A stretch of 59,010 nucleotides of DNA from contig CACYFZ010000014.1 of assembly GCA_902773835.1 (NCBI GenBank), forward strand, positions 1-59,010, read 5' to 3'. Of this stretch, positions 1 to 9,058 are shown in pieces. The translations under genes and the position numbers were made by a program. Position 1 is the stretch's first letter. Each line of letters starts with the position of its first letter. The notes beneath the pieces were generated by a model. That model was not told the origin of the DNA, searched no databases, and saw only the letters and a program-made list of their open reading frames with translations. This DNA comes from an uncultured Eubacteriales bacterium. GTDB taxonomy: Bacteria; Bacillota; Clostridia; Peptostreptococcales; Anaerovoracaceae.

Positions 1-130
1 CTTGAACTTCTATTCCTTCAACGATTTGAAGGTGCAGATGTACAGGTACATGCGAAGAGCAAACAATATCCCGATGGCGGTTCTCGGTTGGTTGTCACCA
101 GTCGAAAAGCGTCTACAACTTCAAGGATAG
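1..130 (+). mobile_element. Transposase C-terminal end (DDE integrase type), cut by window edge
   Basis: An open frame enters from the left edge (codons from base 2) and stops at TAG 128-130. It encodes about 42 residues with the pattern FYSFNDLK, then RANNIPMAVLGWLSP. This resembles the C-terminal end of IS481/IS3-like integrase-core transposases (FYS...YNN.PM..LGW.SP). The catalytic part lies outside the window. The family is inferred from this short tail only. The IS right end should lie in the following 250 bases, where I see no gene and could not fix a terminal repeat. The opposite-strand frame over the same bases is a shadow. Confidence 0.55.
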
Positions 131-313
131 CGTTTGTCACTTCGCGCGCTAACGCTTGCTGTGCTGACGATTTTCTCATGAATATTGCCGCGAAAACCGC
201 CAGCTTTGTATAAATCATTCTGATGTTATCATATGACCTTTTTCTTTTTTACGAATTAGGTCTCACATCATTGACTAACGTACATTCTGCGAATTATTTA
301 ACTCTCCGAGACA

Positions 314-338
314 TAAAAAACACCGCGTTTCGGCGGTG
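314..338 (-). terminator. Rho-independent terminator after rarD
   Basis: A hairpin with 6-bp arms (CACCGC / GCGGTG, 321-338) is followed on the minus strand by a run of six T. It lies about 45 bases after the rarD stop and should end the transcript running from 1697. The rest of 131-380 holds no gene that I can support. Confidence 0.75.
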
Positions 339-380
339 CCTGCTCGTGTTTTTCCAACGTATAATCTCAAGCCCGATTCA

Positions 381-1280
381 TCATCGAGATTTCAGTCTTT
401 TCGCTTCTCCGTATGTGAATACGGCAAGTCCTGTCCATATGATGCAAAATGCCAAAACCTGCACCCTGTCGATAGGTTCATGAAACATGAAGATGCCCAG
501 AAGCAAGGTAATTGTAGGGCTTATATACTGAGTAAGTCCTATCACAAGAAGCGTCGTCTTCTTGGCCGCATAGCCGAAGATCGCTATCGGGATGAAAGTC
601 ATAAGACCGCTGGCCCACATCATGGCATATTGCCTCGGTGCGCCGACACTTATGGCGCCTATTCCCTTGCCCTCGATATATAAGATAGCAAACACAGCAA
701 TAACGGCAAACGGCATGGTCTCGTATACCAAAGCTATACTCGGCGGAAGAGCAGATGCTTTCTTAATGGCAGAGTATACGGCCCACGAGAATGCCAGGCC
801 CAGTGCAACACCCGGAAGCTGTGCATAGTGAACGAGGATTATGACTATGGCCACCAAAGCGAAGGCCATGGCCGTGAGATTGTACTTGGTCAGCTTCTCC
901 TTGAACAAAACTATACCGAAGGCGCATATGACCAAAGGCTCTATGTAGTAACCTATGGAACTCTGAACCATGCGACCCGTCGTCATAGCCCAAATATATA
1001 CGCTCCAGTTGACCGTAAGAACCAGACCGGCTGCAAATGACTTCAGCATGGTCTTCTTATCCTTCATCGGCGCCCATACCACTTCTCTGCTGTACTTAAA
1101 TCTTGCGAAAGCATAAGAGCAGATGAACATTGTAAAAATCCTATAGAGGATTATCTTCCATGACTCTATAGGCAGCAATGACTGCCAGTAAATCGGGAGG
1201 AAGCCCCATAAAAACTGACAAACGAGTACGTATATAAGGCCCTCTCTGTATTCATTTTTCTGAATCCTGCTTTCTTCCAC
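381..1280 (-). CDS. rarD: RarD-type EamA family transporter
   Basis: This 299-residue membrane protein has about ten hydrophobic segments in the EamA/DMT arrangement. It matches RarD (named for chloramphenicol sensitivity) in the N-terminal pattern REGLIYVLVCQFLWGFLPIYW and the YIEPL and QYISP segments. RarD proteins are inner-membrane permeases of unknown substrate. The ATG lies 6 bases after the stop of the upstream Cys-rich protein gene, so the two are probably cotranscribed. A terminator follows. The RarD identity is good by sequence pattern; the transported compound cannot be told. Confidence 0.85.
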   Translation of the reverse strand: MEESRIQKNEYREGLIYVLVCQFLWGFLPIYWQSLLPIESWKIILYRIFTMFICSYAFARFKYSREVVWAPMKDKKTMLKSFAAGLVLTVNWSVYIWAMTTGRMVQSSIGYYIEPLVICAFGIVLFKEKLTKYNLTAMAFALVAIVIILVHYAQLPGVALGLAFSWAVYSAIKKASALPPSIALVYETMPFAVIAVFAILYIEGKGIGAISVGAPRQYAMMWASGLMTFIPIAIFGYAAKKTTLLVIGLTQYISPTITLLLGIFMFHEPIDRVQVLAFCIIWTGLAVFTYGEAKRLKSR

Positions 1281-1286
1281 TTCTCT

Positions 1287-1697
1287 TTATTTGAGATCCA
1301 GCATTTCCTCGGCAATCTCCGTGGCTATTCTCACACATTCATCGCAGGATGTAAATGCCCTGCCGTCGTTTCCCCTCTTGATGTCAAGACAGATAAGCCT
1401 CTTCGCTCTTTCCGTGAACTCACTTTGCATAGCTCCCGTTGTCTTGTATGTGCTCTTCTTGGTCTGACCTGCATTTACAATGTCTCCGTCAGAACCGAGC
1501 ATGCCTGCCACTGCAGCAGCTCCGGCTATAGCTCCGCATACGCCCCGGCCGTTTCCCATTCCGAAACCGAAGCCTTCAGTCAGTTTATATAAAGCGACCT
1601 CGTCGATTCCGATATCTTCCGCGAATACGCAGGCTACTGCCTGTGCACAGTTATATCCATCAGCATGTTTCTTTAAAGCTTCATCTGCTCTGCTCAT
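1287..1697 (-). CDS. C_GCAxxG_C_C family putative redox protein
   Basis: The 136-residue protein shows the family pattern: NCAQAV near residue 17, CGAIAGA near residue 54, then single cysteines in a LICLDI segment and a TSCDEC segment near the C-terminus. Family members are predicted redox-active or metal-binding proteins, often beside transporters or oxidoreductases. The start has a good ribosome binding site (AGGGAGAG). It is the first gene of a two-gene unit with rarD. The role is unknown beyond the conserved cysteines. Confidence 0.8.
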   Translation of the reverse strand: MSRADEALKKHADGYNCAQAVACVFAEDIGIDEVALYKLTEGFGFGMGNGRGVCGAIAGAAAVAGMLGSDGDIVNAGQTKKSTYKTTGAMQSEFTERAKRLICLDIKRGNDGRAFTSCDECVRIATEIAEEMLDLK

Positions 1698-1723
1698 TTC
1701 TTCTCTCCCTTATCTCTTAATTG

Positions 1724-2215
1724 CTATTCTGAAATATCGAAATCCGAATCAAGCAATCCGTCTCTTGCTATCTTGTTTTTAAGAACTTCGATATTGGCTA
1801 TCAGCTCGTCTATATCCTTTTCGCAAAGTTCTTCCAGGGCAATCTCAAAAGCCCTTTCAGTGGTGTCTAAAACCTCGGTCAGATCGTCCCTGACAGCTTT
1901 CATATCCCCCTTCAGATTCGAATGTTTATTGGCCTCTTTATACCTGCTTATTACTTCCGTAAGCATAGGAAGATAATGCTCGAAGATATCTCTGGTCTTG
2001 AGCTTTAGCTCATCATGCCCTTCAGCCTTGGCATAGATTTTCTTCGTCAGCGATATTATATTATTCAAGCTATCCTTGTCGGTCTTGCGCACCAAAGCCT
2101 TACCGGAATCTTTCAGTTCTGCAATATAGCAAGCCTGTGCATCTACGGGTATGCCGCAGTTCAGGCAAAACATGGATTCCCTTCTGAGTCTGGCACCGCA
2201 CTCTGAACAAATCAT
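1724..2215 (-). CDS. Zinc-ribbon protein with helical C-terminal domain
   Basis: The N-terminus is a CxxC-x10-CxxC zinc ribbon (C3, C6, C17, C20). It is followed by about 130 mostly helical, charged residues without a membrane segment. The helical part is faintly like the C-terminal half of XpaC-type proteins, but this is not firm. It lies 33 bases downstream of two further zinc-ribbon genes on the same strand and is probably in the same operon. It is a hypothetical protein; the zinc ribbon is the only clear element. Confidence 0.65.
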   Translation of the reverse strand: MICSECGARLRRESMFCLNCGIPVDAQACYIAELKDSGKALVRKTDKDSLNNIISLTKKIYAKAEGHDELKLKTRDIFEHYLPMLTEVISRYKEANKHSNLKGDMKAVRDDLTEVLDTTERAFEIALEELCEKDIDELIANIEVLKNKIARDGLLDSDFDISE

Positions 2216-2248
2216 ATATATCCTCCGATGTGTAATTCCACGGCCGAT

Positions 2249-3040
2249 TTAATCATCCAAATCAGCTTTGTCGTTGTTAAAAGCTATTTCAAGATCGTAA
2301 TAAAAACTCGTATTATCCTCCGGATCTTCTTTATAACTCCAACGATATCTTTCTTTTAACGTTCCTTTTTTATCCGATTCGGATTCTACCAGCAGGCCTT
2401 CTGCTCCGAGTATCTCAACAATCTCGGCATAACTCATGCGTTTTTTCATCTTCTGCCTGATCTCTTGGCTGAGCACTATCGGCTGACCGTTTTCTTTTTT
2501 TCTGTTGGCCGCAATCTCCTCTGCCTTGATAAGATTATGCTCTTCAATTTCAACAAGGTTTCCGTTTTTGCTGAATTGCAGTTCAATATTCGGCTTGTCG
2601 TAATAGTACTCGAAAGCTTCATCATCATAGAGTACGCCGGGCCACATATATATTTCACTGCCTTCATACATGCAGACACCGTCTTCTCCGAGAAAAACTA
2701 CCACCTCGTCATGCGTCATACCGTATGAGAGTTTTTCATACTGTTCGGGAGTCACTCTAACGCTAATCTTCGGCAGCTGTTCTTCCGGATATACATCTCT
2801 GTCATTGCATTGGGTAGGCAATATAGAAAAAAGCAGTATCATGCAGAAGACTATTGCAGCAGTTACAATAATTCTCTTGCGTGATGCGCGTTTTTGCCTG
2901 AGCTGCTCGACTTTATTGTGTGCATTCATTTCTCCGCCTGCACGCTTACTGAGAGCCGCTCCGCATTTGTCACAAAACAGCGAGCCTGCCGGCATTTCAT
3001 TGCCGCATTTTTTGCACTTTATCGTCTTTTCATCAATCAA
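2249..3040 (-). CDS. Membrane-anchored zinc-ribbon protein with two SmpA/BLIP-like repeats
   Basis: Order of parts in 263 residues: a zinc ribbon (CKKCGNEMP...CDKCG, about residues 9-27), a basic linker, one membrane segment (about 54-73), then two outer repeats. Each repeat opens with a short G/RM.(H/Y).E(V/I)V..LG..G motif. That motif is typical of the SmpA/OmlA and beta-lactamase-inhibitor-protein fold. The start overlaps the stop of the upstream paralogue by 8 bases, so translation is probably coupled. A cytoplasmic zinc ribbon with an outer BLIP-like sensor suggests an envelope protein. The function is unknown. Confidence 0.6.
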   Translation of the reverse strand: MIDEKTIKCKKCGNEMPAGSLFCDKCGAALSKRAGGEMNAHNKVEQLRQKRASRKRIIVTAAIVFCMILLFSILPTQCNDRDVYPEEQLPKISVRVTPEQYEKLSYGMTHDEVVVFLGEDGVCMYEGSEIYMWPGVLYDDEAFEYYYDKPNIELQFSKNGNLVEIEEHNLIKAEEIAANRKKENGQPIVLSQEIRQKMKKRMSYAEIVEILGAEGLLVESESDKKGTLKERYRWSYKEDPEDNTSFYYDLEIAFNNDKADLDD

Positions 3041-3902
3041 TATGTTCTTCCTGCCATTCGCTTAAGTATTTTATTATGCCGTCATCGAAATCCAAATAAA
3101 CATAGGTATACATGTCTCCGCATTTGGCTTTCCAATAGTATTCTTTTGAAGTATATGTTTCGTTCTCAAATATTGAAAGAGAGGATCTAGCGAGTTTTCC
3201 CGGGCCTCCGAAAATCTCGCACACCTGCTCATAATTCATTCCCTCGCTGATCTTTTTAAACTGCTTTTTCTTTACCAAAACGGTATCCAGTTTTTCCCAG
3301 TCATAGGCTTCATGGATTTCTTGTGTCCCGTGTATCTCTTCTCCGTCAACTATCCCGTCTTCCAGTATGTGATTTGCCGTCGGCGTTATTGCTTTCGGAT
3401 CACCATCATGGCTATAAGAAGAGAAGCGAACATCGAGTCTTCCGTGATAATCACCCGCATAGTATTCTCCGGGCCATGAATATGTGCAGAAGTATGAATT
3501 TGGATATAAATCTTCCTCGGTGAGTTTGCCCTCTCCGCCGACAATGTCTCGGACTTCTTCGTAGGTCATACCTATGTCTATTTTTTCGAGAACTTCCGGG
3601 CTCGCTACAGTATTCCAGCCTGTCAGATCTCTGTCATAAAAATGATTCTTTTCGTCCAGTTTGTACTCGACTCTTTCAATTGTTACGGTGATTGCGGAAA
3701 TAATAAGCAGTAAAGCAAAAACGCCGGCAATTACTATGGCTATCAGCCTGCAGCCTTTCTTAGCCGTACCAAGAGCCCGCCTTGATTCTTCCTTCTTATT
3801 CTTCCTGTCCTCTTGAGCCACCCACTGTTCGCAGATTTCTCCGCATATATCGCAGTATTTCGAGTTGTCGGGAAGCTCCGCTCCGCAATTCTTACATTTC
3901 AT
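3033..3902 (-). CDS. Membrane-anchored zinc-ribbon protein, paralogue of the next gene
   Basis: This 289-residue protein has the same layout as its downstream neighbour: CxxC...CxxC zinc ribbon at residues 3-20, one membrane segment around 53-72, then two repeats. The repeats begin EKIDIGMTYEEVRDIVGGEG and KKISEGMNYEQVCEIFGGPG. The two genes are clearly tandem duplicates and overlap by 8 bases. It is the first gene of a three-gene zinc-ribbon unit reading away from the divergent ECF sigma gene. The fold call (SmpA/BLIP-like) is inferred from the repeated GMTYEEV pattern. Confidence 0.6.
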   Translation of the reverse strand: MKCKNCGAELPDNSKYCDICGEICEQWVAQEDRKNKKEESRRALGTAKKGCRLIAIVIAGVFALLLIISAITVTIERVEYKLDEKNHFYDRDLTGWNTVASPEVLEKIDIGMTYEEVRDIVGGEGKLTEEDLYPNSYFCTYSWPGEYYAGDYHGRLDVRFSSYSHDGDPKAITPTANHILEDGIVDGEEIHGTQEIHEAYDWEKLDTVLVKKKQFKKISEGMNYEQVCEIFGGPGKLARSSLSIFENETYTSKEYYWKAKCGDMYTYVYLDFDDGIIKYLSEWQEEHID

Positions 3903-3967
3903 ACGTCACTCATTATACCACTTCACATTCAGAATTCCGTACGCTTTTCATTATTTCTGCATTTCTA

Positions 3968-3997
3968 TGCAACACTTTTGCTCAATTGAGATACTAT
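3968..3997 (+). promoter_or_regulatory. Possible promoter of the ECF sigma gene
   Basis: TGCAAC (3968-3973) and TACTAT (3992-3997) are spaced by 18 bases, about 45 bases before the sigma gene start. The -35 resembles an ECF-type element, which would fit autoregulation, but the match is weak. The interval also serves the divergent zinc-ribbon unit. Confidence 0.3.
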
Positions 3998-4042
3998 ATA
4001 TATGAGAGCGCTCTTCAGATGTAATTCATTTGAGGTAAAAAA

Positions 4043-4540
4043 GTGAGAAACAAGATTTCAAAAGAACAATTTTGTAATAAATACGGCGAACTAAAGGACA
4101 GTCTGTATCGCTATGCTCTGTATCGTTTGGGAAATCCCGATGATGCTGAGGATGCGGTCTCCGATACCGTACTGGCTGCCTGGCAGAGCATCGATAAACT
4201 TCGTGATGAGGAAGCTTTCAGTGCCTGGATCTTCAGCATACTCAGAAACACTTGTAGTGCGAAGATAAAGAGCCTTATAAAGCGAAGGGAAAAGCTGGAA
4301 AAGGCAGGAATCAAAGAGAAGTTAAACAAGGAATCTGCGGATTTAAGCGGAGCTTCGCTTTCCCTTGAGATACGCGAAGCCCTTGAAATTCTAAGTGATG
4401 AGGAACGTGATATAGTTCTGATGTCGATTGTCGCGGGGTTTACGAGTAAAGAAATATCGGAAATCACCGAACTCACGGCAGGAGCTGTAAGATCCAAGCT
4501 GTCCAGGAGCCTGTCCAAGATGCGAGACTTCCTGTCATAG
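4043..4540 (+). CDS. ECF-family RNA polymerase sigma factor
   Basis: This is a 165-residue sigma-70 family protein of ECF size. Region 2 is seen as YRYALYRLGNPDDAEDAVSD (about residues 20-40). Region 4 is seen as LSDEERDIVLMSIVAGF followed by the helix-turn-helix SKEISEITELTAGAVRSKLS near the C-terminus. The start is GTG at 4043, chosen because TGAGGT sits just upstream. The next gene, 53 bases on, encodes a membrane-anchored beta-propeller protein whose cytoplasmic N-terminus could act as its anti-sigma. Which genes it directs is unknown. Confidence 0.85.
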   Translation: MRNKISKEQFCNKYGELKDSLYRYALYRLGNPDDAEDAVSDTVLAAWQSIDKLRDEEAFSAWIFSILRNTCSAKIKSLIKRREKLEKAGIKEKLNKESADLSGASLSLEIREALEILSDEERDIVLMSIVAGFTSKEISEITELTAGAVRSKLSRSLSKMRDFLS

Positions 4541-4593
4541 TGCCGCCGCATAAAGAAATTGACACTCAGCTCTTATATTAACGGAGAAAGATA

Positions 4594-6564
4594 ATGAAAA
4601 AGGATAAAAGCTCACTGAGCAATAAGGAATACATAAAGAAGATCTTCGCTGAAGACGGAATTAAAGCACCTGCGTCCCTCTCAGAGGACCGTGTTATGGA
4701 TATGCTCAATTCCGAAGATAAGAAGGCCGAAGCCAAGAAAAAGACATACAAGGAAGCCATGAGACGCCCCCTTCTTCTCAAAGCTGTGGCTATTGCCGCT
4801 TGTGCTCTTGTCAGCGTAATCGGTATTTCCGGATTGTATTATTCCGGTTCATTTGCACCGAATACCGTTACCGCGGACGGGACGCTGTATGAGTTTAAAA
4901 GCGAGGCCGAGATAAGGCAACTTCTTCTTAAAACGGATGAATCCTCCCGTGATGAATACCTTCCCTTTAACCTGGGGCGTAGTGATGATGACATCCTTTA
5001 TGAAAGCGAAATGGCTGCCGGATCCGAATCCGATGACGCTTCATCTAAGTCCGGCACGATAACTACGGGTAATTCAGACTACAGCGAAACCTATCTCCAG
5101 GTTGAGAATGTAGACGAAGCGGATATAGTAAAAACCGACGGCCGCTGCATATACTTCGTTGACAACAAAAGAGAAGTTGTTATCTATGAGGTAAAGGACG
5201 GAAAAACCGAAAAGCTTTCCACAATCGGAAACACGGGAGCAGAAAACTATATCGAAAAGATTTTCCTTAAAGGAGACACTCTGGTCACAGTCGGACATGT
5301 TTACGAGAATGATGAAGATTTCACGGCTGTGGTCACATACGACATCTCCGACAGAAGAGATCCGAAACTGCTGTCCGTATTCCGCCAAAGCGGACTCGAT
5401 ATTGTTGCAGCCCGCATGGTCGGAGACTACGTATACCTCGTATCCAACACTTATGCATATGAGGGACACGAGATTCCTAAGTTCAGTGTGAACGGAGAAT
5501 TAAAGACTATGGATTGCAGCGATATATCATGCGTCCCGAATCCGACGAGGTCTTCCTATCTGATTCTCAGTGCGGTGGATATTTCCTCAGGAGCCGCAGC
5601 CAAATCCAAGACTAAGGCGGTTTTCGGTGCAACTCAGGAGGTCTATTGTAATGACCGCAATCTGTACTGCGCTATAAGTGAATGGGATGATAAATCAGAC
5701 AGTGAGAGTACTCGCATCGTAAGAGCCTCTCTGGACGGTCTTAAGATTAAGTTTAATAAAACGGTATCGGTCAGAGGTTATATTAATAACCAGTTCTCAA
5801 TGGATGAGAATAACGCCCATTTCAGAATTGCCACCACGTCAGAAAGAGGAGGCATGAACGTTAATAATCTCTTCGTTATGGATGATAAACTCGAGGAGAC
5901 CGGAAGCATCACGGGATTTGCCAGAAACGAGAGCATAAAGGCGGTTCGTTTTATGGGAGATAAAGCCTACGTCATTACCTATGAGGCTATAGATCCGCTC
6001 TTCGTTATAGATCTGAAGGATCCTTCAAATCCGCGGATTGAAGGAGAAGTCAAAATAGACGGATTTTCCAGCATGCTGATTCCGATAGATAAAAACAGGC
6101 TTCTCGGTATAGGACATGCCACGGGAGACAACGGCTACGGAGGACAATACGATTCCGGACTTAAGCTCGCCCTTTTCGATATATCAAATCCGTCAGAGCC
6201 TAAGATTCTGGACAGCAAAGAATTTGAAAATATGTCTAGCCCTGCACAGGACACTCACCTCGCACTGACAGTCAATGAAAGCAAGGGATACTATGCCATC
6301 CCGTACGATATATATAACAATGACCTGATCATTACGGATGATGCAGAAGTTATCACAGAGGAATCCGGGGAGCCTGAGACAGAATACGGAGTGCTGGTAT
6401 TCGGAACGGAAGATGAAAAAAGCAAGGCAGATGCTTCGATCAAAGTCTATGATCAGCACCGCCTTGCGAAAAGACAGATACTCAGAAGCCCGTACGTCGG
6501 AGACTATGTCTACGGTCTGGACGGCTACGGAGATATCTACAGCTTCAAGCCGTCTATAAAGTAG
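4594..6564 (+). CDS. Membrane-anchored secreted beta-propeller protein, candidate anti-sigma/sensor
   Basis: This 656-residue protein has a charged cytoplasmic N-terminus (1-58), one membrane segment (about 59-82) and a large outer part. The outer part has repeated propeller-like strands such as [23 protein letters not shown] and [11 protein letters not shown]. It matches the family of secreted proteins with a C-terminal beta-propeller domain. Position right after an ECF sigma gene, plus the short intracellular tail, suggests an anti-sigma with an outer sensor; this is inference. Its 3' end overlaps convergent argF by 11 bases. Confidence 0.7.
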   Translation: MKKDKSSLSNKEYIKKIFAEDGIKAPASLSEDRVMDMLNSEDKKAEAKKKTYKEAMRRPLLLKAVAIAACALVSVIGISGLYYSGSFAPNTVTADGTLYEFKSEAEIRQLLLKTDESSRDEYLPFNLGRSDDDILYESEMAAGSESDDASSKSGTITTGNSDYSETYLQVENVDEADIVKTDGRCIYFVDNKREVVIYEVKDGKTEKLSTIGNTGAENYIEKIFLKGDTLVTVGHVYENDEDFTAVVTYDISDRRDPKLLSVFRQSGLDIVAARMVGDYVYLVSNTYAYEGHEIPKFSVNGELKTMDCSDISCVPNPTRSSYLILSAVDISSGAAAKSKTKAVFGATQEVYCNDRNLYCAISEWDDKSDSESTRIVRASLDGLKIKFNKTVSVRGYINNQFSMDENNAHFRIATTSERGGMNVNNLFVMDDKLEETGSITGFARNESIKAVRFMGDKAYVITYEAIDPLFVIDLKDPSNPRIEGEVKIDGFSSMLIPIDKNRLLGIGHATGDNGYGGQYDSGLKLALFDISNPSEPKILDSKEFENMSSPAQDTHLALTVNESKGYYAIPYDIYNNDLIITDDAEVITEESGEPETEYGVLVFGTEDEKSKADASIKVYDQHRLAKRQILRSPYVGDYVYGLDGYGDIYSFKPSIK

Positions 6565-7537
6565 CTGCCATGACAGCTTTAATGGTATGCATACGGTTTT
6601 CGGCTTCGTCGAAGACTATTGAAGCTTCGCTTTCAAAGACCTCGTTGCTGACCTCCATGTGATCTACGCCGAAAAGTTCATACATCTCTTTTGCAACCTC
6701 AGTTTCGAGGTCATGGAAGGCAGGCAGGCAGTGCATGAATTTGCATTGCGGGCCTGCCATTTTCATTGTCTCCTCTTCTACACCGTACTTCTTGAGCTCG
6801 GCAATTCTTTCACTCCATGCAGCAAGAGGCTCACCCATGGAAACCCATACGTCAGTATAGATAATATCTGCTCCCGGAACCGCTTCCGCAGGTTCTTCAA
6901 TGCACTCGATAACAGCGCCCGTCTTTTCGGCAATCTTCTGACATTTTTTTACGAGCTTCTTATCCGGCCAATACTTCTCAGGAGCGCATGCCACATAGTG
7001 CATGCCCATCTTGGCGCAGCCTACCATCAGAGAATTGCCCATGTTGAAGCAGGCATCTCCCATGAATACCAGTTTCTTACCTGCAAGATCACCGCAGTGT
7101 TCCTTTATGGTAAGAAAGTCTGCGAGAATCTGTGTCGGATGAGACTCGTCTGTCAGACCGTTCCAAACAGGAACTCCCGCATATTTTGCAAGCTCTTCCA
7201 CTCTCTCCTGTCCGAAGCCCCTGTATTCTATTCCGTCATACATTCTTCCGAGAACACGCGCGGTATCCGCAATGGATTCCTTGGTTCCCATCTGAGAACC
7301 TGACGGATCAAGGTATGTTGAATGCATTCCGAGGTCCGCAGCGGCTACTTCGAATGAGCATCTTGTTCTGGTTGATGACTTTTCAAATATTAAAGCTATA
7401 TTCTTACCCTCATGCAGCTTATGAGGAATTCCGTTCTTCTTCTCTTCCTTAAGCTTTGCAGCCAGGTCCAAGAGTTCGTTGATATCCTTAGTGCTGAGAT
7501 CCAGCATCTTCAATAAGTGTTTTCCTTTGAGTGACAT
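6554..7537 (-). CDS. argF: Ornithine carbamoyltransferase
   Basis: The enzyme joins ornithine and carbamoyl phosphate to give citrulline, the step before argininosuccinate synthase. The 327-residue protein has the carbamoyl-phosphate motif SSTRTR (near residue 55), the HPTQ motif (near 133) and the ornithine loop FMHCLP (near 270). The length is normal for the family. It diverges from argGH across a 267-base control region with consensus promoters and ArgR-like boxes, which fits a biosynthetic rather than catabolic enzyme. Confidence 0.95.
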   Translation of the reverse strand: MSLKGKHLLKMLDLSTKDINELLDLAAKLKEEKKNGIPHKLHEGKNIALIFEKSSTRTRCSFEVAAADLGMHSTYLDPSGSQMGTKESIADTARVLGRMYDGIEYRGFGQERVEELAKYAGVPVWNGLTDESHPTQILADFLTIKEHCGDLAGKKLVFMGDACFNMGNSLMVGCAKMGMHYVACAPEKYWPDKKLVKKCQKIAEKTGAVIECIEEPAEAVPGADIIYTDVWVSMGEPLAAWSERIAELKKYGVEEETMKMAGPQCKFMHCLPAFHDLETEVAKEMYELFGVDHMEVSNEVFESEASIVFDEAENRMHTIKAVMAATL

Positions 7538-7572
7538 TTGTAATCCCTTTCTTATTCTTTAGACTCACACCC

Positions 7573-7640
7573 TATAAATATGCATTTCATACCCAATGGT
7601 GATTTGCGATTATATTCATCTTTTCGCATTTTTATGCACA
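7573..7640. promoter_or_regulatory. ArgR-like (ARG box) operator cluster, argF side
   Basis: Three segments resemble the Bacillus-type ARG box (ATGAATAAAAATKCA): 7573-7587 (TATAAATATGCATTT), 7604-7620 (reverse strand GATGAATATAATCGCAA) and 7623-7640 (reverse strand with ATAAAAATGC). The last overlaps the -10 and start point of the argF promoter. Arginine-dependent repression by ArgR is inferred; no argR gene is in the window. Confidence 0.55.
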
Positions 7641-7668
7641 TATTAACCTCTGCCACTTTGCTTGTCAA
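7640..7668 (-). promoter_or_regulatory. argF promoter
   Basis: On the minus strand TTGACA (7663-7668) and TAATAT (7640-7645) are separated by exactly 17 bases. The transcript would start near 7633, about 95 bases before the argF ATG, inside an ARG-box-like segment. Confidence 0.75.
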
Positions 7669-7731
7669 GGTAATATCAAGTATCTTTATATATACAATCT
7701 TATTATATTCTGCATATATTTACATTTTTTG

Positions 7732-7779
7732 TTGACATAAGGGTAGCGTATTTTTATAATATCATTGTTATAAAAATAC
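7732..7779 (+). promoter_or_regulatory. argGH promoter with overlapping inverted-repeat operator
   Basis: TTGACA (7732-7737) and TATAAT (7755-7760) are both perfect and 17 bases apart. A perfect 12-bp inverted repeat, GTATTTTTATAA (7748-7759) and its complement (7768-7779) with 8 bases between, covers the -10 and start point. The right arm matches the core of an ARG box (ATAAAAATACA). The layout is that of a promoter blocked by ArgR, by inference. Confidence 0.8.
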
Positions 7780-7804
7780 ATTTCAAAACAGAGAGGATAG
7801 AAAT

Positions 7805-9025
7805 ATGGCAGACAAAAAATATAAGAAGATAGTACTCGCCTACTCAGGCGGACTCGACACATCCATCATCATTCCTTGGCTGAAGGAGAACTACGACAAT
7901 CCTGAGATCATCGCAGTTGCAGGAAACGTAGGCCTCGCAGATGAACTTGACGGCCTTGAAGAAAAGGCACTTGCCACAGGCGCATCCAAGCTCATCATCG
8001 CAGATCTCATGGATGAGATGGTAGATGACATTATCATCCCTTCCCTTAAGATGGGAGCTAAGTATGAGACTTACCTTCTCGGAACAGCTTTCGCAAGACC
8101 TGTTATCGCTAAAAAGCTGGCAGAGGTTGCCCTCGAAGAAGGTGCGGATGCTATTGCTCACGGCTGCACAGGTAAAGGAAATGACCAGGTAAGATTCGAA
8201 CTCGCTCTTAAGCGCTGGGCTCCTGAGACGGATATCATCGCTCCTTGGCGTGAGTGGGATATTAAGTCAAGAGATGAAGAAATCGATTACGCGGAGGCTC
8301 ACAATGTACCTCTGAAGATTACAAGAGAAACCAACTATTCTAAGGATAAGAACCTCTGGCATCTGAGCCATGAAGGACTTGACCTTGAAGATCCGACCAC
8401 AGAGCCTCAGTACGAGAAGGAAGGCTTCCTGGAAATGGGAGTATCCCCTATCCAGGCTCCGGACGAACCTACATATGTAAGCATAGGATTTGAGGCAGGC
8501 GCTCCTGTTTCAATCAACGGAGAGAAGATGAAGGCTTCTAAGATTATTGAGAAGCTGAACGAGATCGGTGGTGCCAATGGAATCGGAATCATCGATATCA
8601 TCGAGAACAGACTTATCGGAATGAAGGTCCGCGGCGTATACGAGACACCGGGAGGAACCATCCTATACTTCGCACATAACAAGCTTGAGTCACTCACTAT
8701 GGATAAAGAGACTCAGCACCTTAAGCAGAAGCTTGCCGTAGACTATGCGGACATGCTCTATAACGGCAAATGGTACACACCTCTTCAGGAGGCCCTGACT
8801 GCATTTGCCAACGAGGCCAACAAGAACGTGACAGGAGAAGTTAAGCTGAAACTCTATAAGGGCAATATCATCCCTGCAGGAGTTACATCACCTAACTCGC
8901 TTTACTCAGAGGAGCTCGCATCATTCGGCGAGACAGCATTCGACCACGGTCAGGCCGGAGGCTTCATCAATATTTGGGGACTGCCTACACTGGCTATGGC
9001 CCTTCTTGAGAAAGGCAAACTCTAA
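7805..9025 (+). CDS. argG: Argininosuccinate synthase
   Basis: The enzyme ligates citrulline and aspartate with ATP to give argininosuccinate. The 406-residue protein is of normal length. It carries the PP-loop motif YSGGLDTS near residue 14, the [14 protein letters not shown] segment near residue 119 and the conserved [13 protein letters not shown] segment. The start is supported by GAGAGGATAG just upstream. argH follows after 33 bases, so argG and argH form an operon from the strong promoter at 7732. Confidence 0.97.
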   Translation: MADKKYKKIVLAYSGGLDTSIIIPWLKENYDNPEIIAVAGNVGLADELDGLEEKALATGASKLIIADLMDEMVDDIIIPSLKMGAKYETYLLGTAFARPVIAKKLAEVALEEGADAIAHGCTGKGNDQVRFELALKRWAPETDIIAPWREWDIKSRDEEIDYAEAHNVPLKITRETNYSKDKNLWHLSHEGLDLEDPTTEPQYEKEGFLEMGVSPIQAPDEPTYVSIGFEAGAPVSINGEKMKASKIIEKLNEIGGANGIGIIDIIENRLIGMKVRGVYETPGGTILYFAHNKLESLTMDKETQHLKQKLAVDYADMLYNGKWYTPLQEALTAFANEANKNVTGEVKLKLYKGNIIPAGVTSPNSLYSEELASFGETAFDHGQAGGFINIWGLPTLAMALLEKGKL

Positions 9026-9058
9026 TCAAGCAATATTTAAAGGAAAATAAATCACGAC

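Noticed and set aside
18..218. 66-residue minus-strand frame at the left edge
   Set aside because: It lies opposite the better transposase tail (2-130), which fits a known family end, and it has no ribosome binding site.
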